Assembly: GCA_045649415.1 (NCBI GenBank)
Contig: JAZRPY010000032.1
Span: 1 to 64,000, forward strand
Length of the DNA stretch: 64,000 nt
Reading direction: 5' to 3'
Source: CAKSQL01 sp045649415
Lineage (GTDB): Bacteria; Bacillota; Clostridia; UBA1381
Positions 44,883 to 53,805 of this stretch are shown piece by piece. Both the position numbers and the translations under genes were made by a program. The notes below the pieces were generated by a model that was not told the origin of the DNA, did not search any database, and saw nothing but the letters and a program-made list of their open reading frames with translations. How positions within the stretch are numbered: position 1 is the stretch's first letter; every line of letters starts with the position of its first letter.

Positions 44883-46094
44883 TTATTTTTTTCCCAAATA
44901 CTTTTTAAATTTTCCGTAGTGGGACATTAAGGACTTATATAATCTCAAAAGTCTTTCAGGGTTGTTATCCTCTTTTAATAACAAGGGATTTACCCATTTT
45001 TTCTCTTTTATAAGCTTTTTCATTCTTTCCTTGTATTGAGGTGCATACTTGAATGCAACCCCCTTTGGCACAACCAACCACAAGTGCTCCTCTTTTGCAT
45101 ACTGAAGCTCCATAGGTTTATTATAGATATAATCATCCACATAATATTCTGCCACATTAAAGCCTGAGCCTGTTACATAGAAGTTGCTTCTTCCCTGTCT
45201 TGTGTTGATTTCAAACGCCTTATATTTATTATCTCTGCTATCGAACTTAATATCAAAATTAGAGTAACCTGTGTAGCCTATATCCTCTAACAGATTTTTA
45301 TACTTTTTCATAAGCTCTTCTTCATATTCAGTTATAATAACAGCGTGATTTCCTATTCCGTATGGAGTGTGCTCCTCTAAAAGCACATGTCCTAAGCACA
45401 TCATCTTAACCTGTCCTTCTTTATTGGAATAGCTTGTTAAAACTCGCATATGGGTATCATCACCCGGCAGATAATCCTGAATAATTAAATGGTCCTTGTA
45501 GCCTGCCTCATAGGTCTTTTGAACTGTTTTAATAAGTTCCTCCTTGGTGTCAAGACAGAAAACCTTTTTTTGTCCTTCAAATTTGTGAATGTAATATTCA
45601 ACCTGATTTGCAGGCTTCAGGATATATGGTGCATCAAATGGAATGTCCATATTATCCTTATTTTCAAGTGTGCATATAAAGGTTTTGGGGTAGTCTATTG
45701 AATGCTTCTGGCATAGCTCATAGAACTTTTCCTTATCCATCAGTCCTTCTAAAAAGTCGTAGTCTGCATAGGGTGCAATAACATTTTCCAAAAAGTTGTC
45801 CCTGTTCATTGCAAGACATTTCACATAATTGTCACCACAACCGATTGCAAGGATTTTTTTATCACTATGCTTTTTTGCATAGTCATTAACCACCCTCAAA
45901 GCGACCTCTTGGGTATCTAATCGGTCCACCTGCTCCAAATCAATCATTTTACTTTTATAACAGGTACTAATCAAGGATTTACAATAGCACTTTGACTTTA
46001 GTCCATACCTTTCATAAAAGGCTCTTGCCACACTATACACATTTATATCATTACCAAATAGCAAAGGTAAAAATTCTGCCTCTTTAAATTTCAT
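44883..46094 (-). CDS. ATP-grasp carboxylate-amine ligase, D-aspartate ligase-like
   Basis: The 403 residues form an ATP-grasp enzyme. The N-terminal part has GNDINVYSVARAFYERYG near 14. The central ATP lid region has YILKPANQVEYY and IIQDYLPGDDTHMRVLT. A C-terminal Mg-binding block reads AFEINTRQGRSNFYVTGSG near 304. The layout resembles Aslfm-type D-aspartate ligases, which attach D-Asp to the side-chain amine of the third stem-peptide residue in some Firmicutes. The racemase gene directly downstream supports this. The ATG at 46094 has AGAGGGAA in front. Other carboxylate-amine ligases of the same fold remain possible. Confidence 0.75.
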   Translation of the reverse strand: MKFKEAEFLPLLFGNDINVYSVARAFYERYGLKSKCYCKSLISTCYKSKMIDLEQVDRLDTQEVALRVVNDYAKKHSDKKILAIGCGDNYVKCLAMNRDNFLENVIAPYADYDFLEGLMDKEKFYELCQKHSIDYPKTFICTLENKDNMDIPFDAPYILKPANQVEYYIHKFEGQKKVFCLDTKEELIKTVQKTYEAGYKDHLIIQDYLPGDDTHMRVLTSYSNKEGQVKMMCLGHVLLEEHTPYGIGNHAVIITEYEEELMKKYKNLLEDIGYTGYSNFDIKFDSRDNKYKAFEINTRQGRSNFYVTGSGFNVAEYYVDDYIYNKPMELQYAKEEHLWLVVPKGVAFKYAPQYKERMKKLIKEKKWVNPLLLKEDNNPERLLRLYKSLMSHYGKFKKYLGKK

Positions 46095-46117
46095 TTTATC
46101 TTCCCTCTTTTGTTATA

Positions 46118-46285
46118 TTAAATTTGTTTTTTCACAATCTGATACTCGTCACCCTGACGATAGTATGGACAATTTTTGAGGTTGCCACACATAAAGCTAT
46201 ACATTTCATCCTCGTCCAGATCAATAGCACAGGTGTAGCATTCCATTTCCTCGTCATAGTAATAATTCATACATTGCTCACACAT
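46118..46285 (-). CDS. Small cysteine-rich protein, DUF6472-like
   Basis: The 55-residue protein begins MCEQCMNYYYDEEMECYTC and contains CGNLKNCPYYRQGDEY, giving six cysteines in three pairs. That pattern suggests a small metal-binding (zinc) fold. It resembles the DUF6472 proteins of Lachnospiraceae as I recall them. The start at 46285 has GAGAGG 7 nt upstream and follows the ispG stop by one base, so it is co-translated with that operon; an ATG at 46300 inside ispG is less likely. Function is unknown. Confidence 0.75.
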   Translation of the reverse strand: MCEQCMNYYYDEEMECYTCAIDLDEDEMYSFMCGNLKNCPYYRQGDEYQIVKKQI

Positions 46286-46286
46286 T

Positions 46287-47336
46287 TTATAGCCTCTCAA
46301 TTTCCTGTAATAGCTCTGAAACGAGCTTGTCCTCAGGTACTTTTCTTATGATTTTACCTGATTTAAAAATCAGGCCTTCACCCTTTCCACCTGCAATTCC
46401 AACATCTGCATCTCTTGCTTCTCCCGGGCCATTTACTGCACAACCCATAACTGCAACCTTGATATTCTTGTCCACATTGGAAAGCTGATTTTCAACCTGG
46501 TTTGCAATTTTAATCAAATCAATCTGTGTTCTGCCACAGGTAGGGCAGGACACAATCTCCACTCCTGATTTCCTTAGTCCCAATACCTTTAAAATCTTTT
46601 TGGCGGCATAAATCTCTTCAACGGGGTCGGCTGTTAAGGATACTCTTATCGTGCTTCCTATACCCTCTGATAAAAGAGCACCAATTCCCACTGCCGATTT
46701 AATAATTCCACTATTCAAGGTTCCTGCTTCGGTAACGCCCACATGGAGAGGTATATCGGATATTTTATCAAATTTCCTATACGCCTCAAGCATAGTTGTA
46801 ACATCCGAAACCTTCATCGAAACAACAATATCGGAAAAGTTCAATTCGTTAAGAATTTCTATATGCTCCATTGCACTTTCCACCAAGGCATCTGCAATAG
46901 GTCTTTTATATTTTTCTATAAGCTCCTTACTCAAGGACCCACCATTAACCCCTATTCTTATGGGAACTCCCTTATCCTTTGCCATATCCACAACTGCTTT
47001 TACTCTTTCACGAGAGCCAATATTTCCTGGGTTAATTCTTATTTTATCTGCATTGTTTTTCATACACTCCAATGCAAGCTTATAATCAAAATGAATGTCG
47101 CAGACTAATGGAATATGAATTTGCTTTTTAATTTTTCCCACTGCCTCAGCAGCTTCCATATCAGGAACTGCCACTCTTATAATCTGGCAACCTGCCTCCT
47201 CCAATGCCAAAATCTGCGAAACTGTAGCCTCAACATTTCTTGTGTCCGTGTTGGTCATTGACTGGATTGAAACAGGGTTATCTCCACCAATTAGCACTCC
47301 TCCAACATTAACAACTCTTTTTTTCATACCCTTCAT
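46287..47336 (-). CDS. ispG: 4-hydroxy-3-methylbut-2-en-1-yl diphosphate synthase
   Basis: IspG (GcpE) is a [4Fe-4S] enzyme that forms HMBPP in the MEP isoprenoid pathway. The 349 residues start with VGGVLIGGDNPVSIQSMTNT near 10. The three cluster cysteines are CPTCGRT near 264 and VMGCAVNGPGEA near 297. Length is typical of the bacterial form. It starts 4 nt after rseP in the pyrH operon, which also holds dxr and uppS, so isoprenoid supply and use are grouped. Confidence 0.96.
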   Translation of the reverse strand: MKGMKKRVVNVGGVLIGGDNPVSIQSMTNTDTRNVEATVSQILALEEAGCQIIRVAVPDMEAAEAVGKIKKQIHIPLVCDIHFDYKLALECMKNNADKIRINPGNIGSRERVKAVVDMAKDKGVPIRIGVNGGSLSKELIEKYKRPIADALVESAMEHIEILNELNFSDIVVSMKVSDVTTMLEAYRKFDKISDIPLHVGVTEAGTLNSGIIKSAVGIGALLSEGIGSTIRVSLTADPVEEIYAAKKILKVLGLRKSGVEIVSCPTCGRTQIDLIKIANQVENQLSNVDKNIKVAVMGCAVNGPGEARDADVGIAGGKGEGLIFKSGKIIRKVPEDKLVSELLQEIERL

Positions 47337-47339
47337 CCC

Positions 47340-48488
47340 CTAAAACAATTTAAGAATATCGTTGAACATAACAACTGCTGCAAAGCCAAGCAACAAAACC
47401 ATTCCTATCATATGCACCACGCCTTCCTTTTCGGGTGGTACAGGCTTTCTGAATACCAACTCAATAAGCAAAAATAAAAGTCTTCCTCCATCCAATGCAG
47501 GTACAGGAAGTAAATTAAATATACCAAGATTTATAGTGAGCATTGCAAGAATATAGAGTATATTCTCCAAGCCATAGCTTTTTGACTTCACTGCACTGTC
47601 CACAACAGTTGCAACTCCAACAGGCCCTGATACCTGGTCAAGTCCTGCCCTGCCTGTTAACAAATCACCCAAGCCATCAAAAACAACCTTCACAACAAAG
47701 GTTGTGTTATAATACGCTTGTGGGAATATGTTCTTTACCGATACATCCTCTCTTTTTGCAGTAAATCCAAGTATATACCTCTCGCTCTTCTGCTCCTTGC
47801 CCACCATCTCCTGAAGCTCAGTTTTTTCTGACTCAGTGTATGCAATATAGCTCTGCTTTGTTATTCCGTTTACGGTGCTTTCAACATTTACTCCTTCAAT
47901 GTCATATCTGTACACATCCACACTTTTTGATGGCATAAAGGAATACTCAAATGTTTCTCCATCTCTTCTAATTGTGAGCACAACCTCTTCATCAGAAGTA
48001 ATCCCATCCAGATTATAGGAAATATCATTAAAGCTATTTACATTTTTTCCATTGATTTTTACAATTTTGTCCCCTTGACTTATTCCACTTTGTGATATAT
48101 ATGCCCTCTCGTCAATCGTTTCAACAACATTGGTTGTTACAATTCCTTGTTTTCCCATTAGTATAACAAAAACCAAAAATCCCAAAAAGATATTTAAAAT
48201 TGCACCTGCTGAAATAACCAAAAATCGTTTCCATAGCTTTTGATTTCTGAAGGCTCTTTCGTCGTCACTTTTCTCGTCCTCACCCTCGAGCATACAATAC
48301 CCACCAACAGGCAACAAGCGTATGGAATACAATGTTTCTTTGCCTTGCTTTTTATAAATGGCAGGACCCATACCCACTGCAAATTCAAGCACTCTCACGC
48401 CTGAGAGCTTTGCAAATATAAAATGCCCGAACTCATGAAGCGATATAAGCAATAAAAATATTAAAATTGTAACAACAATTGTAAGCAA
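47340..48488 (-). CDS. rseP: RIP zinc metalloprotease RseP (site-2 protease family)
   Basis: RseP cleaves membrane-embedded anti-sigma factors and signal-peptide remnants. The 382-residue M50 protease has the zinc motif HEFGHF near residue 18 in the first membrane helix. A PDZ domain (about 115-190, with SQGDKIVKINGKNV) follows, and the second active-site element is PALDGGRLLFLL near 320. About four membrane helices are present. It lies between dxr and ispG, the usual clostridial order. Confidence 0.94.
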   Translation of the reverse strand: MLTIVVTILIFLLLISLHEFGHFIFAKLSGVRVLEFAVGMGPAIYKKQGKETLYSIRLLPVGGYCMLEGEDEKSDDERAFRNQKLWKRFLVISAGAILNIFLGFLVFVILMGKQGIVTTNVVETIDERAYISQSGISQGDKIVKINGKNVNSFNDISYNLDGITSDEEVVLTIRRDGETFEYSFMPSKSVDVYRYDIEGVNVESTVNGITKQSYIAYTESEKTELQEMVGKEQKSERYILGFTAKREDVSVKNIFPQAYYNTTFVVKVVFDGLGDLLTGRAGLDQVSGPVGVATVVDSAVKSKSYGLENILYILAMLTINLGIFNLLPVPALDGGRLLFLLIELVFRKPVPPEKEGVVHMIGMVLLLGFAAVVMFNDILKLF

Positions 48489-48517
48489 TTCTATTTATTC
48501 CCTCATTTCAATAAATT

Positions 48518-49666
48518 CTATCCTTTAACATACTCCCTTGCTAAAAGGTCGGTTTCAAAAATTTCATCAAGGCTTGGATTTTCTATAAATTTCACTTTCT
48601 CCATCGCCTCTCCTATTTTATCTGAGATATCTAAATATCCAATTTTCTCCTTCATAAATAACTCAACTGCAGCCTCGTCGGCACTGTTGAATATACAGGG
48701 TAGATTTCCACCCTTTCTACCTGCCTCAAATGCCAATTTCAAAGCAAAGAAGGTATCTGTGTCAGGCTCACCAAAGGTAAGCTCGGGGTACTTTGAAAAA
48801 TCAAGCACATTTTTATCCATCGGCATACGATTTGGGTATGTGATAGCGTACTGAATTGGTAATCTCATATCGGGAGTACCAAGCTGTGCAATCACGCCAT
48901 TATCCACAAACTCAACCATAGAATGAACAACACTCTGCCTGTGCACCAACACCTTTATGCCGTCCACATTAACACCAAACAACCACTTTGCCTCAATCAC
49001 CTCCAAGCCCTTGTTAACAAGGGTTGAGGAATCGATTGTTACCTTTGCACCCATATCCCAGTTAGGATGCTTTAGAGCCTCCTTGGGAGTTATATTCAAA
49101 AGCTCCTCCCTTTTTTTGCCATAAAATGGACCACCTGAGGCTGTCAACAATATTCTTTTAATTTCTCTTTTATCTCTGCAGCCTTGCAAGGATTGGAATA
49201 TTGCCGAGTGCTCACTGTCAACAGGCAGAATATCCACTCCATATTCCTTTGCAAGAGGAATAACAATATGTCCTGCAGTGACTAAGGTTTCCTTATTTGC
49301 AAGGGCAATATTCTTCCCCTTTTTAATCGCCTCAATTGTGGGCCTTAAGCCTGATATTCCCACCACTGCAGTAACAACTGTTTTTGCCCCCTCAACAGTT
49401 GCCACCTCAATAAGTCCTTCCTCTCCCCAAACCACCTTTATCGGAGTATCGGCAAGTCTTATCTTTAAATCCTTTGCCAGCTCCTCCTTAGTGATTGATA
49501 CCACCTTTGGCATAAACTCTCTTGCCTGCTTTTCAAGAAGGTCAATGTTAGAACAAGCCGAGAGTCCCATTATCTTTATACCCTTATAGGTTCTTGCAAT
49601 ATCAAGTGTCTGTGTTCCGATTGAGCCTGTTGACCCAATTATTGTTATTTTATGCTCAAAGTCCAA
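48518..49666 (-). CDS. dxr: 1-deoxy-D-xylulose 5-phosphate reductoisomerase
   Basis: Dxr converts DXP to MEP with NADPH, the second step of the MEP pathway. The 382 residues show the NADPH fold IIGSTGSIGTQTLDI near 9, ALANKETLVTAG near 121, the metal/substrate site PVDSEHSAIFQ near 148 and the flexible loop HPNWDMGAKVTIDSSTLVNKG near 203. It overlaps no neighbour; cdsA lies 36 nt upstream in the same operon. Confidence 0.96.
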   Translation of the reverse strand: MDFEHKITIIGSTGSIGTQTLDIARTYKGIKIMGLSACSNIDLLEKQAREFMPKVVSITKEELAKDLKIRLADTPIKVVWGEEGLIEVATVEGAKTVVTAVVGISGLRPTIEAIKKGKNIALANKETLVTAGHIVIPLAKEYGVDILPVDSEHSAIFQSLQGCRDKREIKRILLTASGGPFYGKKREELLNITPKEALKHPNWDMGAKVTIDSSTLVNKGLEVIEAKWLFGVNVDGIKVLVHRQSVVHSMVEFVDNGVIAQLGTPDMRLPIQYAITYPNRMPMDKNVLDFSKYPELTFGEPDTDTFFALKLAFEAGRKGGNLPCIFNSADEAAVELFMKEKIGYLDISDKIGEAMEKVKFIENPSLDEIFETDLLAREYVKG

Positions 49667-49702
49667 TTTTATAACCCTTCCTTTCTTGAAAAGTGCTATA
49701 GC

Positions 49703-50503
49703 TTATGCTCCAAAATACTGAAAAAAGAAATAAACAACAGGTGCTATAAACACAACACTGTCAAATCTGTCCATGATGCCACCGTGTCCGGGCAGAAGCC
49801 TTCCAAAATCCTTTACCTTGCAAATTCTTTTAATAGCCGATGCCGACAAATCCCCGAATTGTGAAAGCACCGATGCAATTATTGCAAGTATGCTTATTCC
49901 AAGATAGCCTACCCCACCTAAAAGCTCCACATCAAAGAAGCGCTTTAATATCATAAGATATATGCAGGTTATAACCACTGTCAATACTGTTCCACCAACT
50001 GCACCCTCAATAGTCTTTTTGGGACTGATGGCAGGTGATAGCTTGTGCTTCCCAAGAAATCTTCCCGTGAAATATGCACCTGTATCGGTAATCCACGAAA
50101 ATATAAATAATAACAGGGTTTCATACGGGCCATAATCCTTGTATAGCATCAACATCATCCCGAAAAATAAGGAAAGATATATGGTTATAAATGCAGCCGA
50201 GTATATACTCTTATATGAGCTTTTTCCAAATATCATCACACTGCCTATCATATATACAATTATAGTGCCTGAAAGTGCTAATGTCATTTTATCAAGCAAG
50301 AGTCCCGATATGATAAAGGCCATAGAAAGATAGCTCATCACCCATACCCCTGTTTTTGCAGAAACAGCCTTTAGCATCTCAAAAAGTGCAATAGCTATAA
50401 CTAATAAAACTGCTAATGAGAATACTAATTCATTAGAAAAGAAAATAAAGAAAAATATAGTCAAGCCTGCAATGGATGTCAATATTCTTTGTGCCAAAAT
50501 CAA
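49703..50503 (-). CDS. cdsA: Phosphatidate cytidylyltransferase
   Basis: CdsA activates phosphatidate to CDP-diacylglycerol for phospholipid synthesis. The 266-residue membrane protein has about seven hydrophobic segments. The CdsA signature appears as SPKKTIEGAVGG near 160 and the C-terminal GHGGIMDRFDSVVF near 237. It lies between uppS and dxr, the usual order. Confidence 0.95.
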   Translation of the reverse strand: MILAQRILTSIAGLTIFFFIFFSNELVFSLAVLLVIAIALFEMLKAVSAKTGVWVMSYLSMAFIISGLLLDKMTLALSGTIIVYMIGSVMIFGKSSYKSIYSAAFITIYLSLFFGMMLMLYKDYGPYETLLLFIFSWITDTGAYFTGRFLGKHKLSPAISPKKTIEGAVGGTVLTVVITCIYLMILKRFFDVELLGGVGYLGISILAIIASVLSQFGDLSASAIKRICKVKDFGRLLPGHGGIMDRFDSVVFIAPVVYFFFQYFGA

Positions 50504-50518
50504 TCACTCCTTTACCAA

Positions 50519-51247
50519 TCACACGCCACCAAATCGTCGTCCTCGAGTCTGGTAGTCTATAATTGCCTGATGTAAATCCTTTTTGGTGAAATCAGGCCAT
50601 AGCTTTTTAGTGAACCAGAACTCAGAATAGGCTGCCTGCCATAACATAAAGTTACTGAGTCTTTCCTCGCCACTTGTTCTTATAATCAAATCAGGGTTGG
50701 GCTGACCACCTGTGTACAACTCATTTGATATGTCCTCTATCATAACCTGGTCAAGCTCGTCATTTTTTGCCTTTTTAATAATATTATTTACGGCGTTTGT
50801 TATTTCCTCTCTTGCTCCATAATTCAAAGCAATATTCATAACAATTCCTGTGTTATTCTTTGTGAACTCTTCAGTTTTTTTAATCTGCTCCCTGATTTCC
50901 TCGGATAGCTCTTTTCTTGAGCCGATTGCTCTTATAACAACATTTTCTCCTGCTAAGGAATTTTCGGCATCACGAAGATAATCCAACAATAGCTTCATCA
51001 AAAAATCCACCTCAGCCTTTGGTCTTTTCCAATTCTCTGTGGAGAAAGCATAAACTGTTATATACCCAATCCCCATCCTGTTGCACTCGGTAACGATTTT
51101 TTTCAGGCTTTCTGCTCCCTGAGAATGACCTGCACTTCTCGGTAAGCCTCTTTTTTTCGCCCATCTTCCATTGCCATCCATTATAATTCCTATATGTCTT
51201 GGCAGATTATTATAATCAATTTCCTGATTTTTCTTTTTAAAAAACAT
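50519..51247 (-). CDS. uppS: Undecaprenyl (isoprenyl) diphosphate synthase
   Basis: UppS extends farnesyl diphosphate with cis isoprene units to make the lipid carrier for cell-wall synthesis. The 242 residues contain the active aspartate loop IGIIMDGNGRWAKKRGLPR near 20, YAFSTENWKRP near 66, and the C-terminal LIIRTSGEERLSNFMLWQ near 190 with the FPP/IPP binding residues. It is separated from frr by a large hairpin region, which could reduce read-through. Confidence 0.96.
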   Translation of the reverse strand: MFFKKKNQEIDYNNLPRHIGIIMDGNGRWAKKRGLPRSAGHSQGAESLKKIVTECNRMGIGYITVYAFSTENWKRPKAEVDFLMKLLLDYLRDAENSLAGENVVIRAIGSRKELSEEIREQIKKTEEFTKNNTGIVMNIALNYGAREEITNAVNNIIKKAKNDELDQVMIEDISNELYTGGQPNPDLIIRTSGEERLSNFMLWQAAYSEFWFTKKLWPDFTKKDLHQAIIDYQTRGRRFGGV

Positions 51248-51282
51248 ATTCCTACTCCTGTTATGTCAACTATATAATACTC

Positions 51283-51362
51283 TTAAAAAAAGACTGCCCC
51301 ATCTGCTTTTTCAAAAGGGGCTTTTCCCTTCTTGAAACATTATATGCATAATGGGACAGCCC
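51283..51362 (-). terminator. Compound hairpin between frr and uppS
   Basis: On the minus strand GGCTGTCCCAT pairs with ATGGGGCAGTC, followed by TTTTTTT. A second stem AAGGG/CCCTT is nested inside, and an ATTATGCATATAAT palindrome lies beside it. As an intrinsic terminator inside the operon it may set a lower level for uppS and downstream genes. Confidence 0.65.
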
Positions 51363-51393
51363 TGAAGATTATTCTCAAGACAAAAGTCTTTCA

Positions 51394-51945
51394 TCAAACC
51401 TCAAGGATTTCTTTTTCCTTTGCATCAGTTATATCATCAATTTCCTTAATGCACTTATCGGTTAAGTTCTGGATATCCTTTTCAATATTCTTTAAATCAT
51501 CCTCTGTGATTTCGGATGCCTTTTTCTTTTCCTTGAAATCGTCCATAGCGTCACGGCGTATATTTCTGATTTGCACCTTTGCCTCTTCGCTATACTTTTT
51601 AACAAGCTTAACAAGCTCTTTTCTTCTCTCCTCTGTTAAAGGTGGGAAGTTTAAGCGAATTACCTTTCCGTCATTCTGAGGTGCAATGCCGATATCCGAC
51701 TTCAATATTGCCTTTTCAATCTCCTTTAAGATTGTTGCATCCCAAGGTTGAATCACCAATAAACGAGGCTCAGGAGATGATATCGAGCCAACCTGTGCAA
51801 CAGGTGTCATTGTTCCGTAGTAGTCAATTGCAATTTTATCAAGAACTGTAGCATTAGCTCTGCCTGCACGGATAGTTTTTAACTCACCTGCAAAGCCATC
51901 AATTCTCTTATTCATTCTTTCTTCAATTTCAGGATATTTTCCCAT
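51394..51945 (-). CDS. frr: Ribosome recycling factor
   Basis: RRF splits post-termination ribosomes together with EF-G. The 183 residues have the expected three-helix-bundle layout, with ELKTIRAGRANATVLDKI near 20 and RLNFPPLTEERRKELVK near 105. It starts 28 nt after pyrH, in the usual order. Confidence 0.97.
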   Translation of the reverse strand: MGKYPEIEERMNKRIDGFAGELKTIRAGRANATVLDKIAIDYYGTMTPVAQVGSISSPEPRLLVIQPWDATILKEIEKAILKSDIGIAPQNDGKVIRLNFPPLTEERRKELVKLVKKYSEEAKVQIRNIRRDAMDDFKEKKKASEITEDDLKNIEKDIQNLTDKCIKEIDDITDAKEKEILEV

Positions 51946-51973
51946 GGTTTTAGTCCTCCTTATAATTTAAGTC

Positions 51974-52690
51974 TTATTTTCCTGATACATTTACCAATGT
52001 ACCTATTTTTTCACCTTGAACTGCAGCTATTATATTTTCGGGCTTATCAAGTCCAAACACCAATATAGGCAGATTGTTGTCACGACACATAGACGCTGCC
52101 GTAGAGTCCATAACTCCAAGTTCCTTACCCAAAACCTCGCTGAAGGATAGATTATCAAACTTTTTGGCATTGGGGTTAACATTAGGGTCACTGTCGTAAA
52201 CTGCATCAACCTTCTTTGCAAGCAAAATGATTTCTGCTTCAATTTCAACTGCTCTTAAAGCAGCAGCTGTGTCGGTGGACATAAACGGATTTCCTGTTCC
52301 ACAACCAAATATAACAACTCTGCCCTTTTCTAAATGTCTTATTGCCTTGCTTCTTATATATGGCTCTGCAATAGACCTCATCTCAATAGCAGTCTGCACT
52401 CTTGTTTCCACTCCTGCATTTTCAAGCGCCGAGCATAATGCAAGTGCATTGATAGTTGTCGCAAGCATACCCATATGGTCTGCACGGGTACGGTCCATAT
52501 TCTCACCACTTCTGCCTCTCCAGAAGTTTCCTCCACCAACAACGATAGATACCTGAACTCCCATCTCGGTTACCTTTTTTATGTTCTCAGAAATCTCTGC
52601 GATAGTCTTTTCATCAAGACCAAAATGATTTTCTCCGGCAAGTGCCTCACCACTTACCTTTAACAACACTCTTTTATATTTTGCCTGCAT
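51974..52690 (-). CDS. pyrH: UMP kinase
   Basis: PyrH phosphorylates UMP to UDP. The 238-residue amino-acid-kinase-fold protein shows VLLKVSGEALAG near 8, VVGGGNFWRG near 51, the DHMGMLATTINALAL block near 71 and DTAAALRAVE near 140. It is the first gene of the long leftward operon and is led by a strong promoter. GGAGGAAACAT precedes the start. Confidence 0.96.
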   Translation of the reverse strand: MQAKYKRVLLKVSGEALAGENHFGLDEKTIAEISENIKKVTEMGVQVSIVVGGGNFWRGRSGENMDRTRADHMGMLATTINALALCSALENAGVETRVQTAIEMRSIAEPYIRSKAIRHLEKGRVVIFGCGTGNPFMSTDTAAALRAVEIEAEIILLAKKVDAVYDSDPNVNPNAKKFDNLSFSEVLGKELGVMDSTAASMCRDNNLPILVFGLDKPENIIAAVQGEKIGTLVNVSGK

Positions 52691-52741
52691 ATGTTTCCTC
52701 CGTTCAGCATTCTTGTTTTTTCCTGAATTTATCCTCTTTTG

Positions 52742-52770
52742 ATTATATCATCTTTTATGCTTTTTTGCAA
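52742..52770 (-). promoter_or_regulatory. Promoter of the pyrH operon
   Basis: Minus strand: TTGCAA (52765-52770), 17-nt spacer, TATAAT (52742-52747), about 45 nt ahead of pyrH. Confidence 0.7.
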
Positions 52771-52860
52771 TACTATTTTTATATATTTTTACCATTTATA
52801 AAGTAATACAATAATTGATTTTTTCTCCACTGATTACATTATAAAGCACAATTTTTACAT

Positions 52861-52889
52861 TTGACAATACAAATGCTATTTGATATAAT
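52861..52889 (+). promoter_or_regulatory. Promoter of nfnAB
   Basis: A perfect TTGACA (52861-52866), 17-nt spacer, perfect TATAAT (52884-52889), about 75 nt ahead of nfnA. Confidence 0.85.
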
Positions 52890-52962
52890 AGACTGTGGTA
52901 AACTTAAAGCTTTATAATTTTTATTATACTGCGATTTATATATAATTAGAAAAGAGGAAAAT

Positions 52963-53805
52963 ATGTACAAAATTTTGAAGAAAAAGGAACTGAATCCAAC
53001 AGTTACCCTGATGGATATTGACGCTCCCCACATTGCTAAAAAAGCAGAGCCGGGGCAGTTTATTATCCTGAGAGTTGATGAGGATTCTGAAAGAATACCA
53101 TTGACTATTGCAGACTACGACAGTGAAAAAGGCACAGTTACCATAATTTTTCAGGTAGTTGGAGCAACAACCGAGCTTCTTAATCGCAAGGAGCAAGGTG
53201 AATTTATTGAGGATTTTGTTGGTCCTTTAGGAGTTCCATCTCATACAGATGGTTTGAAAAAGGTAGCAGTTATCGGTGGTGGAGTTGGTTGTGCAATTGC
53301 ATACCCAATTGCCAAAAAGCTTCATAATCTCGGAGCTGAGGTACATTCAGTTGTTGGCTTTCGTTCCAAGGATTTGGTTATCTTAGAGGAGGAATTCAAA
53401 ACCGCAAGCAACAAGTTTTTCATTATGACCGACGATGGTAGTTATGGAGAAAAAGGACTTGTTACAGATGCCTTGAGAATGCTTATAGAGTCAGGAGAAA
53501 AGTATGACGAGGTAATTGCAATCGGACCCTTGGTTATGATGAAATTCGTAGCAAAACTCACCAAAGAATATGATATTAAAACTGTAGTCAGTATGAACCC
53601 GATTATGATAGACGGAACAGGAATGTGTGGAGGTTGTCGTTTAACTGTCGGTAGCGAAACAAAATTTGCCTGTGTTGACGGTCCTGATTTTGACGGTCAT
53701 TTAGTTGATTTTGACGAGGCAATTGCTCGTGCTTCCATGTATAAGGACTTTGAAAGACATAAGCATGAAGAAACCTGCAACCTGTTTTTAAAGGAGGTGG
53801 AGTGA
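52963..53805 (+). CDS. nfnA: NADH-dependent ferredoxin:NADP+ oxidoreductase subunit A (PyrK-like)
   Basis: NfnA is the FAD/[2Fe-2S] subunit of the electron-bifurcating transhydrogenase, which links reduced ferredoxin and NADH to NADP+ reduction. The 280 residues resemble PyrK/SudB: FAD-binding RIPLTIADYD near 45, nucleotide-binding GGGVGCAIAYPIAKKL near 103, and the cluster CGGC...C near 222-240, preceded by the DGTGM segment. A longer C-terminal tail than PyrK and the 4-nt overlap with nfnB support NfnA. Confidence 0.88.
   Translation: MYKILKKKELNPTVTLMDIDAPHIAKKAEPGQFIILRVDEDSERIPLTIADYDSEKGTVTIIFQVVGATTELLNRKEQGEFIEDFVGPLGVPSHTDGLKKVAVIGGGVGCAIAYPIAKKLHNLGAEVHSVVGFRSKDLVILEEEFKTASNKFFIMTDDGSYGEKGLVTDALRMLIESGEKYDEVIAIGPLVMMKFVAKLTKEYDIKTVVSMNPIMIDGTGMCGGCRLTVGSETKFACVDGPDFDGHLVDFDEAIARASMYKDFERHKHEETCNLFLKEVE

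Noticed and set aside
46651..47085. 144-codon plus-strand ORF opposite ispG
   Set aside because: Shadow of ispG with no motif and no start signal.
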